From contig NZ_CP121113.1 in NCBI RefSeq assembly GCF_029581395.1, forward strand, positions 1,670,001 to 1,734,000: a DNA stretch of 64,000 bases, read 5' to 3'. This stretch comes from Roseinatronobacter sp. S2 (GTDB lineage Bacteria > Pseudomonadota > Alphaproteobacteria > Rhodobacterales > Rhodobacteraceae). The first letter of the stretch is position 1, and every line of letters begins with the position of its first letter. The notes below the pieces were generated by a model that had not been told where the DNA came from, ran no database searches, and saw only the letters and a list, made by a program, of their open reading frames with translations. The position numbers and the translations under genes were made by a program. Positions 48,014-57,388 of the stretch are shown here, in pieces.

Positions 48014-48880
48014 ATGAGTTTCCATCGTCAGATCATCGCAGAGAAAAAGATACCGGCTGCGCCTGAAACAGGGGCGGCAGCGCATGGTCAGAACCTGGCC
48101 ATGGTTGGACCGGATGATACGCGTTTTGACACTGTATTTGCACTGATCCGCCAAACCACAGGCGCGACACATGTTTGCGCGCAATTCAATGGCGATGCCC
48201 CGCTGCCGGTGCCTGTCGGCCTGAATTGCCTTGAAGCGCCATTGATGCAGCAGTCGCAACGCATTGGCACGCTGCGTGCGTTCGCCAGCAGTTTCGCACC
48301 GAACGCCGAAGCCCTTTTGTCCAGTTTCGCAGCATTGGTCGTGGATCATGCCGCCCTGTGGCTTGAAGCCCACCGCGATGCGCTGACCGGCGCAATGACA
48401 CGCCGTGCCTTCGCGGATGATTTGACGCGCGCACTATCGGAAAACCGCCGCGATGGCACAGAATACAGCCTGATCATGTTCGATCTTGATAACTTCAAGG
48501 CGATCAATGACAGTTTCGGCCATGCCGCAGGCGATGCGGTGCTGCGCACTGTCGGGGCCGCTGTGCAATCCGAACTGCGCCTTGAAGACCGTTTCGGGCG
48601 TCTGGGCGGCGAAGAATTCGGCGTGCTGGTCGCGGCTGATGCAGATACAGCGCTGGACATTGCAGAACGCGTGCGCGTTGCAATCGAACAAGCCGTTGCG
48701 CCTGAATGTCCTGATGTCCGTTTTACCGCCAGCATGGGCGTTGCAGAATGCGATATTGACTGTGACACTGTTGATACCCTGATGGCGCAGGCCGATGCGC
48801 GCCTGTATGCGGCCAAAGCATCCGGTCGCAATGCGGTGCGCGGGACAAAAGCGCTGACGCGCAAGCGCCATATCAACTGA
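48014..48880 (+). CDS. Diguanylate cyclase (GGDEF domain)
   Basis: Makes cyclic di-GMP from two GTP. The 288-residue cytoplasmic protein has a GAF-like N-terminal region (about residues 20-110) and a C-terminal GGDEF domain. The active site reads RLGGEEFGVLV (GGEEF near residue 198). Five residues before it lies RLED, an intact RxxD inhibitory I-site, so product feedback is expected. No EAL domain is present. ATG 48014 is chosen; 47984 would add ten residues. The 202 bases upstream hold only AT-rich promoter-like sequence. Confidence 0.92.
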   Translation: MSFHRQIIAEKKIPAAPETGAAAHGQNLAMVGPDDTRFDTVFALIRQTTGATHVCAQFNGDAPLPVPVGLNCLEAPLMQQSQRIGTLRAFASSFAPNAEALLSSFAALVVDHAALWLEAHRDALTGAMTRRAFADDLTRALSENRRDGTEYSLIMFDLDNFKAINDSFGHAAGDAVLRTVGAAVQSELRLEDRFGRLGGEEFGVLVAADADTALDIAERVRVAIEQAVAPECPDVRFTASMGVAECDIDCDTVDTLMAQADARLYAAKASGRNAVRGTKALTRKRHIN

Positions 48881-49083
48881 AACCTGCCCTGCGACAAGGC
48901 AGTGGCGCGGCCGCAGTTTACCAATCCTGATCACAAATATGGCAGTTCATGGCATTCTGTCGCCCGAACCCGGCCAGGTAACGCTCTTATAGCGGCAATG
49001 TGGCAGGAAAATTCAACGATTTCCAATTTGGGGCTTTGATTGCCTGCTGCTAATCCATAAATGGAATATGTAGACACGCGCTG

Positions 49084-49100
49084 TCATGCTGTTAGCATGA
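49084..49100 (+). promoter_or_regulatory. Hairpin next to the tatA ribosome binding site
   Basis: TCATGCT and AGCATGA form a perfect 7-bp stem with a three-base loop, ending two bases before the GGAGGGAG site of tatA. It is small but perfect and well placed to affect translation or mRNA decay. The remaining 200 bases back to 48881 contain nothing I can name. Confidence 0.4.
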
Positions 49101-49116
49101 CCGGAGGGAGAAAATC

Positions 49117-49347
49117 ATGCTCAATAATATTGGCCCGGCGGGCTTTATCATCATCGCAGTCGTCGTTCTTGTCCTGTTCGGACGCGGCAAGGTCAGCGCC
49201 CTGATGGGCGAGGTCGGCAAAGGGATCACATCCTTCAAGAAGGGTCTGAACGATGGCTCCGAGGAGCTGGAGAACAAAAACGGCGAGGCGTCCAGCACAC
49301 CCCGTGACGTGACGCCGGAAACCGAACACGAAAAAGACAAAGCCTGA
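49117..49347 (+). CDS. tatA: Twin-arginine translocase subunit TatA
   Basis: Pore-forming subunit for export of folded proteins. The 76-residue protein has one N-terminal span ([20 protein letters not shown]), an amphipathic helix with the typical [12 protein letters not shown] and a hydrophilic acidic tail. ATG 49117 follows GGAGGGAG. tatB and tatC follow in order. Confidence 0.96.
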   Translation: MLNNIGPAGFIIIAVVVLVLFGRGKVSALMGEVGKGITSFKKGLNDGSEELENKNGEASSTPRDVTPETEHEKDKA

Positions 49348-49427
49348 TCCACGCAGGCGCAGCGGCGCAATCATGCGCCCTGTGGGGCGCGCAATGCCTA
49401 TGCAAATAGGCGTGCAGGGGGTGTTCA

Positions 49428-49940
49428 ATGCTGGATATAGGCTGGACTGAACTGTTGGTGATTGGCGTTGTCGCGCTTATCGTTGTCGGTCCGAAAGACT
49501 TGCCAAAGATGTTTCGGACCCTTGGCCAGTTTACCGCCAAGGCCCGCAATATGGCGCGCGAATTTCAACGCGCAATGGATGAAGCCGCAGATGAAAGCGG
49601 CGTCAAGGATGTTGCGCGCGATCTGCGCGGGATGACCGACCCGAAGAAAATGGGTATGGATGAGCTGGACAAGCTTAGGAACTGGGACCCGATGAAGCCC
49701 GATGCTCCCTCCAAGGGCAAGAAAACCGGTCCTGCCGCAGATACCAGCAACGCAGATGCCAGCAATGATGAAGATGAAGCCGAACTGGACGAGATCGCGG
49801 CCGAAATGGAACAGGTGCGTCAAGATCGCGCCCCCAAGGCGGATGCGGGACGTGGCCGCACTGCCAAAGCAAGCAAAGCAAGCGCCCCCCCCGATACACC
49901 TGATGTAGCCCCGAAAGATGACACGGCGTCCAAAGCCTAA
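49428..49940 (+). CDS. tatB: Twin-arginine translocase subunit TatB
   Basis: Substrate-receptor subunit that works with TatC. The 170-residue protein begins [20 protein letters not shown] and continues with [20 protein letters not shown], the family pattern of a single span followed by an amphipathic helix. The C-terminal half is low-complexity and rich in Asp, Glu, Ala and Lys. It is spaced 80 bases from tatA and 23 from tatC. Confidence 0.95.
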   Translation: MLDIGWTELLVIGVVALIVVGPKDLPKMFRTLGQFTAKARNMAREFQRAMDEAADESGVKDVARDLRGMTDPKKMGMDELDKLRNWDPMKPDAPSKGKKTGPAADTSNADASNDEDEAELDEIAAEMEQVRQDRAPKADAGRGRTAKASKASAPPDTPDVAPKDDTASKA

Positions 49941-49963
49941 GGGCCGCTGCACGAGAGCATGAC

Positions 49964-50842
49964 ATGACAAAATCCCCTGCCCAGGATGATATCGAAGACA
50001 AAAGCGCGCCATTGATCGAACATCTGGCGGAATTGCGATCACGGTTGATTAAATCCGTGCTGGCATTCGTGCTTGCAATGCTGGCCTGCTTTACCGTCGC
50101 GACGCCGATCTTCAATTTTCTGACCGCACCGCTATGTTCGGCCCTTGCTGATCGCGGGCAAAACTGTGACCTGATTTTCATCAGCCCACAAGAAGGGTTC
50201 TTTGTCGCAATCAAGGTGTCGCTTCTGGGCGGCTTCATGCTGTCGTTTCCAGTGATTGCGATGCAGATGTGGCGGTTTGTGGCACCCGGCCTGTATCGGT
50301 CTGAAAAGGGTGCGTTCCTGCCCTTTCTGGTCGCGTCCCCGTTCATGTTCCTGCTGGGCGCGTCATTTGCATTCTATATTGTCACCCCTCTGGCTTACAA
50401 TTTCTTCCTTGGCTTCCAGCAATTCGGCGCCGCGGGAGAGGCTTTGGAAGGTGGCCCCGCAACGGCACCTTTGTCGGTTGTGTTTCAGGGGTCTGCACAG
50501 GAATATCTGAACCTGACCATCAAGTTCATTGTGGCGTTCGGGCTGTGTTTTCAGCTGCCGGTTCTGCTGACCCTGATGGGCAAGGCCGGGCTGGTGTCAG
50601 AGGCGGGCCTGCGATCCGGGCGCAAATGGGCGATGGTGGGCATTCTGACACTTGCCGCCCTCGTCACGCCGCCTGATGTGATCACCCAGATCATCCTGTT
50701 TGCAGTGGTCTATGGCCTGTATGAGATTTCGATTTTTCTGGTGGCACGCGTCGAACGCAAGCGGAATGAAAAACTGCGCCGTGAAGGGTTGCTGGACGAA
50801 GATGACGAAATATTCGCCGACGAGATGGAAGACGAAAAATGA
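49964..50842 (+). CDS. tatC: Twin-arginine translocase subunit TatC
   Basis: Binds twin-arginine signal peptides. The 292-residue six-span protein has the conserved LIEHLAELRSRLIKS near the N-terminus, ISPQEGFFVAIKVSLLGGF after the first loop, and FGLCFQLPVLL with ALVTPPDVITQIIL in the later spans. Its acidic C-terminal tail is longer than in enterics. It overlaps the next gene by four bases. Confidence 0.97.
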   Translation: MTKSPAQDDIEDKSAPLIEHLAELRSRLIKSVLAFVLAMLACFTVATPIFNFLTAPLCSALADRGQNCDLIFISPQEGFFVAIKVSLLGGFMLSFPVIAMQMWRFVAPGLYRSEKGAFLPFLVASPFMFLLGASFAFYIVTPLAYNFFLGFQQFGAAGEALEGGPATAPLSVVFQGSAQEYLNLTIKFIVAFGLCFQLPVLLTLMGKAGLVSEAGLRSGRKWAMVGILTLAALVTPPDVITQIILFAVVYGLYEISIFLVARVERKRNEKLRREGLLDEDDEIFADEMEDEK

Positions 50843-51744
50843 CCCTGCCGCCTTTCGTTCTGCCATCTGACGCCGCGAATACCGACCTGCAAAACGAAGA
50901 CACCGCATCAAGCCTGCGCCGCATTGCCGATGCGCTGGAGCGTGTGTCGCCGCCTGCCGATACTGCCCCCGATTTTGCCAGTGCAGATGCATTCGTCTGG
51001 CATGTCAGCCCCGACCATGTGCAGCCGGTAGCGCAGGTCAACCGCGTGGCGCTGGATCTGTTGGTGGGGATCGGGCGTTCGCGCGACACATTGCTGGCCA
51101 ACACTGTCCAGTTTGCGCGCGGTCTGCCTGCGAATAATGCGCTTTTGTGGGGCGCGCGCGGTATGGGTAAATCATCGCTGGTCAAGGCCGTTCATGCAGC
51201 GGTGCTGGAACAGGTGCCGGAATCGGCGCTGAAGCTTGTGGAAATCCAGCGCGAGGATCTGCCGTCGATCGGGCGGTTGATGGCCCATTTGCGCAAGGTG
51301 GATGCGCGGTTCATCCTGTTTTGCGATGATCTGTCCTTCAGCCATGATGACCAGCATTACAAATCCCTGAAGGCGGTTCTGGATGGTGGGGTCGAAGGGC
51401 GGCCTGAAAATGTGGTGCTGTATGCGACATCGAACCGCCGCCACCTGATGCCCCGCGACATGATCGAAAATGAACGTTCATCCGCGATTTCCCCGTCGGA
51501 AGCTGTTGAAGAAAAAGTGTCGCTGTCAGACCGGTTTGGCCTGTGGCTGGGGTTCCATCCGTGTGATCAGGACGAGTATCTGGCGATGATTCAGGGCTAT
51601 TGCACGGCCTATGGCCTGCATATCGACCCCGCACGCCTGCGCGCCGAGGCAATCGAATGGCAGGCCACGCGCGGCAGCCGGTCAGGCCGCGTGGCGTGGC
51701 AGTTCTTCACCGATCTTGCTGGGCGCGAAGGCGTGCGCATCTGA
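50839..51744 (+). CDS. DUF815 family AAA-type ATPase
   Basis: This 301-residue protein of the DUF815 (YifB/ATPase-like) family has Walker A WGARGMGKSSLVKAV (about residue 103) and Walker B ARFILFCDDLSF, followed by the family hallmarks KSLKAVLDGGVEGRPENVV, cut here, and ATSNRRHLMPRDM. The biological role is unknown. Coupling to tatC by a four-base overlap is a recurring arrangement in this order, but no direct link to Tat export is established. Confidence 0.88.
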   Translation: MTLPPFVLPSDAANTDLQNEDTASSLRRIADALERVSPPADTAPDFASADAFVWHVSPDHVQPVAQVNRVALDLLVGIGRSRDTLLANTVQFARGLPANNALLWGARGMGKSSLVKAVHAAVLEQVPESALKLVEIQREDLPSIGRLMAHLRKVDARFILFCDDLSFSHDDQHYKSLKAVLDGGVEGRPENVVLYATSNRRHLMPRDMIENERSSAISPSEAVEEKVSLSDRFGLWLGFHPCDQDEYLAMIQGYCTAYGLHIDPARLRAEAIEWQATRGSRSGRVAWQFFTDLAGREGVRI

Positions 51745-51800
51745 CCGGCTGCGGGCCTGTCTGGAATGATTTTGGGCCTGATGCTTGCGTGGGCACGACC

Positions 51801-51981
51801 AAGGCGCGGAATCAAGGCCGCAGGCCGCCGCGCCATCGGTGGGCCGTCCCGCGGCCTGCCGATTTGGTCAGTGACACGCAAAGCCTTTGATGTCGGAATA
51901 TACCGCCTGCATAAAGTGAACTGCACCAATGTCGGATCGGCAGACCCCGGCCCACCGATAGCGCGGGCTTTATCCATGGCC
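51801..51981 (+). repeat. Long palindromic intergenic repeat, copy B
   Basis: Same family as 22689-22867 and 63344-63518. Inner arms 51831-51863 (CGCCATCGGTGGGCCG ... CTGCCGAT) and 51936-51967 (ATCGGCAG ... CGGCCCACCGATAGCG) are inverted repeats, able to form a stem of about 30 bp with mismatches around a loop of about 70 bases. It fills the centre of the 299-base gap between two convergent genes (DUF815 and the oxidoreductase). Nothing else is seen in that gap. Confidence 0.87.
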
Positions 51982-52043
51982 GTAATGCCCCCGCCTTCAG
52001 ACCATTTCAACCAGTCCCGCGTTCCACCCCGACGCGATATGCC

Positions 52044-52997
52044 CTAAGCCGCTGCGTCAAAGATCGCGTCGATCATCACCTGATTGCCGCGCGACATTTC
52101 CAGCGGGCAGGCAAAAGCGCTGCCAGTCCGCACCGACCGGCCAAAAGCTTCGATCATCAGCGCATATTGGTTGATGTTGTTGAAATGCCGCGTGGTGATC
52201 TGCCCGTCGGCGTCGCACCAGTCGACCCGGCAATCCCCGTAATTCGGCCCGTTGAACGGTGCATTCAGCGCAATCCAGCCGTCTTGTCCGTGAAACACCA
52301 TCTGCTGACGCCGCGCCTGCATCATCCCGCAGTAAAACGACATGGTGAAATCTGCGAAATCGGCCCAGACGCGGGCGAAAATATCGACACCATTCTGGGT
52401 GCGGATATCGGCGCGCAGGGTTTCGGGTTCCATGCCGGTTGTCATGCGCGTCACAAAGCAAGGGTAAACACCCACATCACGCAAGCCCCCGCCCCCCATA
52501 TCGGCGATATGGCGGATATTGCTCAGGTCGCGGTTGGTGTAGGTGAAACACCCGTCTACATGTTCCAGCCGCCCGATGGCCCCTTGCGCCAACAGATCAC
52601 GCGCCAGTGCCCATTGGGGGTGGTGGGCGACCATGAACGCTTCGGCAATCAGTCGGCCAGTGGTATCGCGCGCGGCGATCAACTGGTCGATTTCGCTTGA
52701 ATGCAGGGCAATGGGCTTTTCACACAGCACATGTTTGCCCGCCTGCGCCGCTTTCACTGACCATTCGACATGCAGGTGATTGGGCAGGGGAATATAGACC
52801 GCATCAATATTCGGGTCTGCGAGCAGGGCGTCATAGCTGTTGTGAACCGTCAACCCTGGCACCAAAGCCTGAAACGGTGCAGCGCGCGCCACCTCGCGCG
52901 TGGCCACAGCGACCAGTTCGGCACCGTTTGCCAGTTGGATGGCGGGCGCGACATCGGTTCGGGCGATCTTGGCCGCCCCCAGTATTCCCCAGCGCAT
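52044..52997 (-). CDS. Gfo/Idh/MocA-family oxidoreductase
   Basis: This 317-residue NAD(P)-dependent dehydrogenase has the N-terminal Rossmann motif WGILGAAKIARTDVAPAI, DAVYIPLPNHLHVEW and the catalytic-type GKHVLCEKPIA. The C-terminal substrate domain includes DMGGGGLRDVGVYPCFVTRM. Sugar or cyclitol substrates are typical of the family, but none can be specified. ATG 52997 has AAGGA upstream. Coding upstream to 53255 is not supported. It diverges from argS, 129 bases away. Confidence 0.88.
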   Translation of the reverse strand: MRWGILGAAKIARTDVAPAIQLANGAELVAVATREVARAAPFQALVPGLTVHNSYDALLADPNIDAVYIPLPNHLHVEWSVKAAQAGKHVLCEKPIALHSSEIDQLIAARDTTGRLIAEAFMVAHHPQWALARDLLAQGAIGRLEHVDGCFTYTNRDLSNIRHIADMGGGGLRDVGVYPCFVTRMTTGMEPETLRADIRTQNGVDIFARVWADFADFTMSFYCGMMQARRQQMVFHGQDGWIALNAPFNGPNYGDCRVDWCDADGQITTRHFNNINQYALMIEAFGRSVRTGSAFACPLEMSRGNQVMIDAIFDAAA

Positions 52998-53126
52998 GTT
53001 TATATCCTTATGTAAGGGTGTGTTAGCGCAACCATACACCCCCAACCCCGCGACACAAGGGCTTCGCGGGCATTGACGCCCGCGCGCCTGCGGCGTAGGG
53101 CAGACGCAGCAACAAGGACGGACAAG

Positions 53127-54872
53127 ATGAACCTGTTTTCCGATATTCGTGCGCTGGTGCTGGACTGTTTGCAGGCCATGGTCGCTGACAGCGCGTTGCC
53201 GCAAGGCCTGGATTTCAGCAATGTCGCGGTAGAACCGCCGCGCGATCCCGCGCATGGCGATATGGCAACGAACGCCGCGATGGTGCTGGCCAAACCTGCC
53301 GGGTTGAAACCGCGCGAGATTGCCGATGCGCTTGCCGCAGCCCTGACCGCAGATGCCCGTATTGACAGTGCAGAAGTCGCGGGGCCGGGGTTTTTGAACC
53401 TGCGCCTGTCGCCGGCGTTATGGCAAGGTGTTGTTGCAACGGCCTTGACCGACGGCCTGGCGTTCGGACGCTCGGATATGGGGCAGGGGGTGCGGGTAAA
53501 TGTCGAGTTCGTGTCCGCAAACCCCACTGGGCCTATGCATGTGGGCCATACGCGCGGCGCGGTGGTGGGGGACGCATTGTGCAACCTGCTGGCCTTCGCA
53601 GGCTATGATGTGACGCGCGAATATTACATCAACGATGGTGGCGCGCAGGTCGATGTTCTGGCGCGGTCAGCCTATGAGCGCTACCGCGAGGCGCATGGCC
53701 TGTCGCCCGAAATTGCCGATGGGCTTTATCCCGGCGAATACCTTAAAGATGTGGGCGAGGAGCTGAAGGCCGAGTTCGGCGAGACGTTCCTTGACCAACC
53801 CGAGTCTGTGTGGCTGGAGACAGTGCGCAATTTTGCAACGGATCGCATGATGGGCATGATCCGCGAGGATCTGGCCGCCCTTGGTGTGCGCATGGATGTC
53901 TATTCCAGCGAGAAAGCGCTTTACGGCACTGGCGAGATCGAGACCGCCATTGAACGGCTGCGCGCGCAAAACCTGATCTATACCGGCACGCTGGAGCCGC
54001 CGAAGGGCAAGACGCCTGAAGACTGGGAACCGCGCGAACAAACCCTGTTCCGGTCGACCGCGCATGGCGACGATGTTGACCGCCCGATCATGAAATCGGA
54101 TGGAAGCTGGACGTATTTCGCCCCTGATATTGCATATCATTACAACAAGATAGCGCGCGAATTTGATCTGCTGATCGACATTTTCGGCGCCGATCATGGC
54201 GGCTATGTCAAGCGGATGAAAGCGGCCGTATCGGCGCTGTCCAATGGTCGTGTGCCGCTGGAGGTGAAGCTGATCCAGTTGGTGAAACTTTACAAGAACG
54301 GCGAGCCGTTCAAGATGTCCAAGCGTGCAGGCACATTTGTGACCCTGCGCGATGTGGTGGATGAAGTGGGCGCAGATGTCACCCGCTTTGTCATGCTGAC
54401 CCGCAAGAACGACGCAACGCTGGATTTCGATTTTGACAAGGTGCTTGAACAATCCCGCGATAATCCGGTGTTCTATGTGCAATATGCCCATGCACGGATA
54501 TGCTCGGTGCTGCGCAAGGCGGCGGATATGGGCGTTGCAACAGATGACACGGCGCTTGCGAATGCGGCGCATACAATGCTGGATGACCCTGCCGAACTGG
54601 CACTGATGCGGAAACTGGCCGAATGGCCGCGGATTGTGGAACTGGCAGCGCGCACGCAAGAACCCCATAGAATTGCCGCCTATCTGTCTGAATTGGCAGC
54701 GGAATTTCACGGATTGTGGAACCGTGGCAATGACACGCCCGCACTTCGTTTCGTGCAAGAGGGCGATCTTGCCACAACCTCGGCCAAAATTGCACTCGCG
54801 CGCGGGACAGGCGTTGTTATTTCCGCCGGGCTTGCTATCCTAGGTGTCACGCCAGTCACTGAAATGCGCTAA
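53127..54872 (+). CDS. argS: Arginyl-tRNA synthetase
   Basis: Charges tRNA-Arg. The 581-residue protein has the N-terminal additional domain, the HIGH-type motif [18 protein letters not shown] and a KMSKS-like motif [13 protein letters not shown], followed by the DALR anticodon-binding domain with [16 protein letters not shown] 53127 follows AAGGACGG. The SPOR-domain gene follows after 176 bases in the conserved argS-SPOR-nagZ order. That gap contains nothing I can name. Confidence 0.97.
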   Translation: MNLFSDIRALVLDCLQAMVADSALPQGLDFSNVAVEPPRDPAHGDMATNAAMVLAKPAGLKPREIADALAAALTADARIDSAEVAGPGFLNLRLSPALWQGVVATALTDGLAFGRSDMGQGVRVNVEFVSANPTGPMHVGHTRGAVVGDALCNLLAFAGYDVTREYYINDGGAQVDVLARSAYERYREAHGLSPEIADGLYPGEYLKDVGEELKAEFGETFLDQPESVWLETVRNFATDRMMGMIREDLAALGVRMDVYSSEKALYGTGEIETAIERLRAQNLIYTGTLEPPKGKTPEDWEPREQTLFRSTAHGDDVDRPIMKSDGSWTYFAPDIAYHYNKIAREFDLLIDIFGADHGGYVKRMKAAVSALSNGRVPLEVKLIQLVKLYKNGEPFKMSKRAGTFVTLRDVVDEVGADVTRFVMLTRKNDATLDFDFDKVLEQSRDNPVFYVQYAHARICSVLRKAADMGVATDDTALANAAHTMLDDPAELALMRKLAEWPRIVELAARTQEPHRIAAYLSELAAEFHGLWNRGNDTPALRFVQEGDLATTSAKIALARGTGVVISAGLAILGVTPVTEMR

Positions 54873-55048
54873 AATGCGCAACTGTGGTCAGGTAAACGGG
54901 CAGGGCGGGAACGTGCTGTCCGTGAAAAATATAAAAAGCGCAAAACGCGCAGCAAAAGCGGCAGTGTCGAGCAGGCATCTTGCCAAACGTCGAAAAACCA
55001 TGTGAGCGGGCGCAGTCTGTCTGCGCCTCGCACGTGAGAGAGGCAGTT

Positions 55049-56323
55049 ATGGGTGAGAGCAGGTATTTCCCCGCAGATAATGCCCACGGTCATGTGCCGG
55101 TGAATGGCAGGTCCGGCCACATGCATTCTGATGGGCATTCCTATCATGGATATGGTGACGGTGCGGGTTATGCACCGGAATATGCACGCGCGCCCCAGCG
55201 CGCCCCTGCGGCCGCCCCCGAATACGCCCCGATGCAAGATCCTGCCTATGGTGCTGCGCAAGGCTATGCGCCTTATCCGGCGCAGCCCGGCCACTATGCC
55301 CCTGATGCTGCATATAATCCGCACGCCGCATACGCGCATCCGTCACAGGGCTATGCGCCTGCGCCCAATGCACCGCCCGTGAATGCCGCGCGGCGGGGTG
55401 CCGCACCGCATGCGCCCCAGTATATGTCCGGTGGTGGCGGGGGCGCGTCGCTGACGATGCGGCCCAATGCCGTGATGCATGCCTTCGGGGCGGTTATATC
55501 ACTTGCGCTTGTGGTTGCGGCTGGTGTTTGGACATGGCAGATGATGCAGCGTGATGTGTCGGGCGTGCCGGTTGTGCGTGCATTGGAAGGGCCGTCGCGC
55601 GTGGCCCCCGAAAACCCCGGTGGACGGCAGGCTGCGTTTCAGGGTCTGGCGATAAACGAACTGGCGGCCGCATCTGATGATGATGGCAGTGGCGCGATTA
55701 TGCTGGCACCGCCCCCGACAGGGTTGGGCGCAAATGACATTCAGCCGCGTCAGGCGGACCAGATTCAGCCCCCCTCATCCGACTATTCCTCTGACACCGA
55801 GGCCGCCATTCCGGTTTCATTGCAAACTGACGTGCCCGAAATAAGTGGCGAGCCGCTGGGCTTTGTCACCCCCAACCGCCTTGCCGTGTCGCGTTCGGTG
55901 CGCCCGCCTGCACGCGGGCAGGATGTGCAGGTTGCGCGCGCTGCCACCCCCGCCGCGCAAAGCGCGCCCGCGACGGTATCTTCCAGTTCCGACGCCGACG
56001 CGATTGCCGCGTCTGTGGCGGCGGGTATGTCATCGCCGCGCGGGCTGGATGTGGACCCTGCCAGCATCGGGCCGGGCACGCGCCTTGTGCAACTGGGTGC
56101 ATTTGATGATGCACCGGCGGCACGTGCGGCATGGGACCAGTTGGCACGCCGCTTTTCGCCCTTGCTGGATGACCGTGGCCGCGTGATCGAAGCGGCCCAT
56201 AGCGGCGGGTCGGTATTTTACCGCCTGCGCGCGCACGGGTTTGAAGATGAACGCGATGCACGGCGGTTCTGTTCAGCGCTGGTTGCACAGAATATCGACT
56301 GTATTCCTGTGCTTGTACGATGA
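55049..56323 (+). CDS. SPOR-domain membrane protein
   Basis: This 424-residue protein has a cytoplasmic N-terminal region of about 130 residues that is low-complexity and rich in Tyr, Ala and Pro (repeated GYAP, EYAP and HYAP-like units). One span follows (AFGAVISLALVVAAGVWTWQ), then a long disordered periplasmic linker and a C-terminal SPOR domain (about residues 345-424; GTRLVQLGAFDDAPAARAAW, FYRLRAHGF). SPOR domains bind denuded glycan strands at the division septum. The neighbouring nagZ, which degrades cell-wall fragments, fits this role. It overlaps nagZ by four bases. Confidence 0.88.
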   Translation: MGESRYFPADNAHGHVPVNGRSGHMHSDGHSYHGYGDGAGYAPEYARAPQRAPAAAPEYAPMQDPAYGAAQGYAPYPAQPGHYAPDAAYNPHAAYAHPSQGYAPAPNAPPVNAARRGAAPHAPQYMSGGGGGASLTMRPNAVMHAFGAVISLALVVAAGVWTWQMMQRDVSGVPVVRALEGPSRVAPENPGGRQAAFQGLAINELAAASDDDGSGAIMLAPPPTGLGANDIQPRQADQIQPPSSDYSSDTEAAIPVSLQTDVPEISGEPLGFVTPNRLAVSRSVRPPARGQDVQVARAATPAAQSAPATVSSSSDADAIAASVAAGMSSPRGLDVDPASIGPGTRLVQLGAFDDAPAARAAWDQLARRFSPLLDDRGRVIEAAHSGGSVFYRLRAHGFEDERDARRFCSALVAQNIDCIPVLVR

Positions 56324-57321
56324 GCCAGACACCGCGCGCAGTTATTTTCGGCTGCGAGGGGACGCGCCTGAACAACATGGAGCGCCGGTTTATCGCAGAT
56401 GCGTCCCCTTGGGGTGCGATTTTGTTTGCGCGCAATGTTGAAACGCCAGCCCAACTGTCCGCGCTTTGCGCGGATTGGCGCGATGTGCTGGGGCGCGATA
56501 TTCCCATTCTGATAGATCAGGAAGGCGGGCGCGTGCAGCGCATGCGCGCGCCGCATTGGCGCGAATGGATGCCCGCGCTAGAGCAGACACAGCGCAGCGC
56601 CAACCCCGCGCGCGCCATGTATGTGCGGGGGCGTCTTATCGCGGGGGAATTGCGTGCAGTCGGGGTGGATGTGAATTGCGCGCCGCTGGCGGATATTGCG
56701 TTCGCCCACACGCATGCCGTTTTGCGCAACCGCTGCTACGGGCAGGATGTGGACACCGTGACCGCCTGCGCGCGCGCCATGGCAAACGGGTTGCTGGCGG
56801 GCGGTGTGCTGCCAGTGCTGAAACACATCCCCGGTCATGGCCGCGCCGATCTGGACAGTCATCTGCAACTGCCGGTGGTTGATACGCCCCGCGAGGATCT
56901 GGAACACACCGATTTTGCGGTATTCCGTGCGCTGGCTGATCTGCCCATGGGAATGAGTGCGCATCTGGTGTTTTCTGACATCGATCCTGATTTGCCCGCC
57001 ACGACATCGATACGGATGATCGACCTGATCCGCAACAGTATCGGGTTTTCGGGCCTGTTGATGAGTGATGACATCTCGATGCAGGCGCTTCGCGGGCCAG
57101 TCGCTGCGCGTGCAGATGCCGCGTTGCGGGCTGGGTGTGATATCGTTTTGCATTGCAATGGCAATCTGGATGAAATGCGCAGTCTTGCGGGCGCATGCCC
57201 GCCCATGAGCGCTGCTGCGCAGCAGCGTGCAGATCAGGCATTGGCACAGCGAACCAGCCCTGACGGGGCGGATATGGACGCGTTGCTGGCCGAATATGAT
57301 GCGCTTGTCGGCGCGGCGTGA
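56320..57321 (+). CDS. nagZ: Beta-N-acetylhexosaminidase NagZ
   Basis: Cytoplasmic glycoside hydrolase family 3 enzyme that removes GlcNAc from recycled muropeptides. The 333-residue protein has LIDQEGGRVQRMRAP, the catalytic His/Asp loop KHIPGHGRADLDSH and the nucleophile region LLMSDDISMQAL. In most Rhodobacterales the segregation genes scpA and scpB come next; here a LysR gene follows instead, a possible rearrangement point. Confidence 0.95.
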   Translation: MSQTPRAVIFGCEGTRLNNMERRFIADASPWGAILFARNVETPAQLSALCADWRDVLGRDIPILIDQEGGRVQRMRAPHWREWMPALEQTQRSANPARAMYVRGRLIAGELRAVGVDVNCAPLADIAFAHTHAVLRNRCYGQDVDTVTACARAMANGLLAGGVLPVLKHIPGHGRADLDSHLQLPVVDTPREDLEHTDFAVFRALADLPMGMSAHLVFSDIDPDLPATTSIRMIDLIRNSIGFSGLLMSDDISMQALRGPVAARADAALRAGCDIVLHCNGNLDEMRSLAGACPPMSAAAQQRADQALAQRTSPDGADMDALLAEYDALVGAA

Positions 57322-57388
57322 CATTGCTTGACACGGCATCGCCTGAACGCCCATCCTGCAATGACCCATCTGGACGGAGTCGACACGC

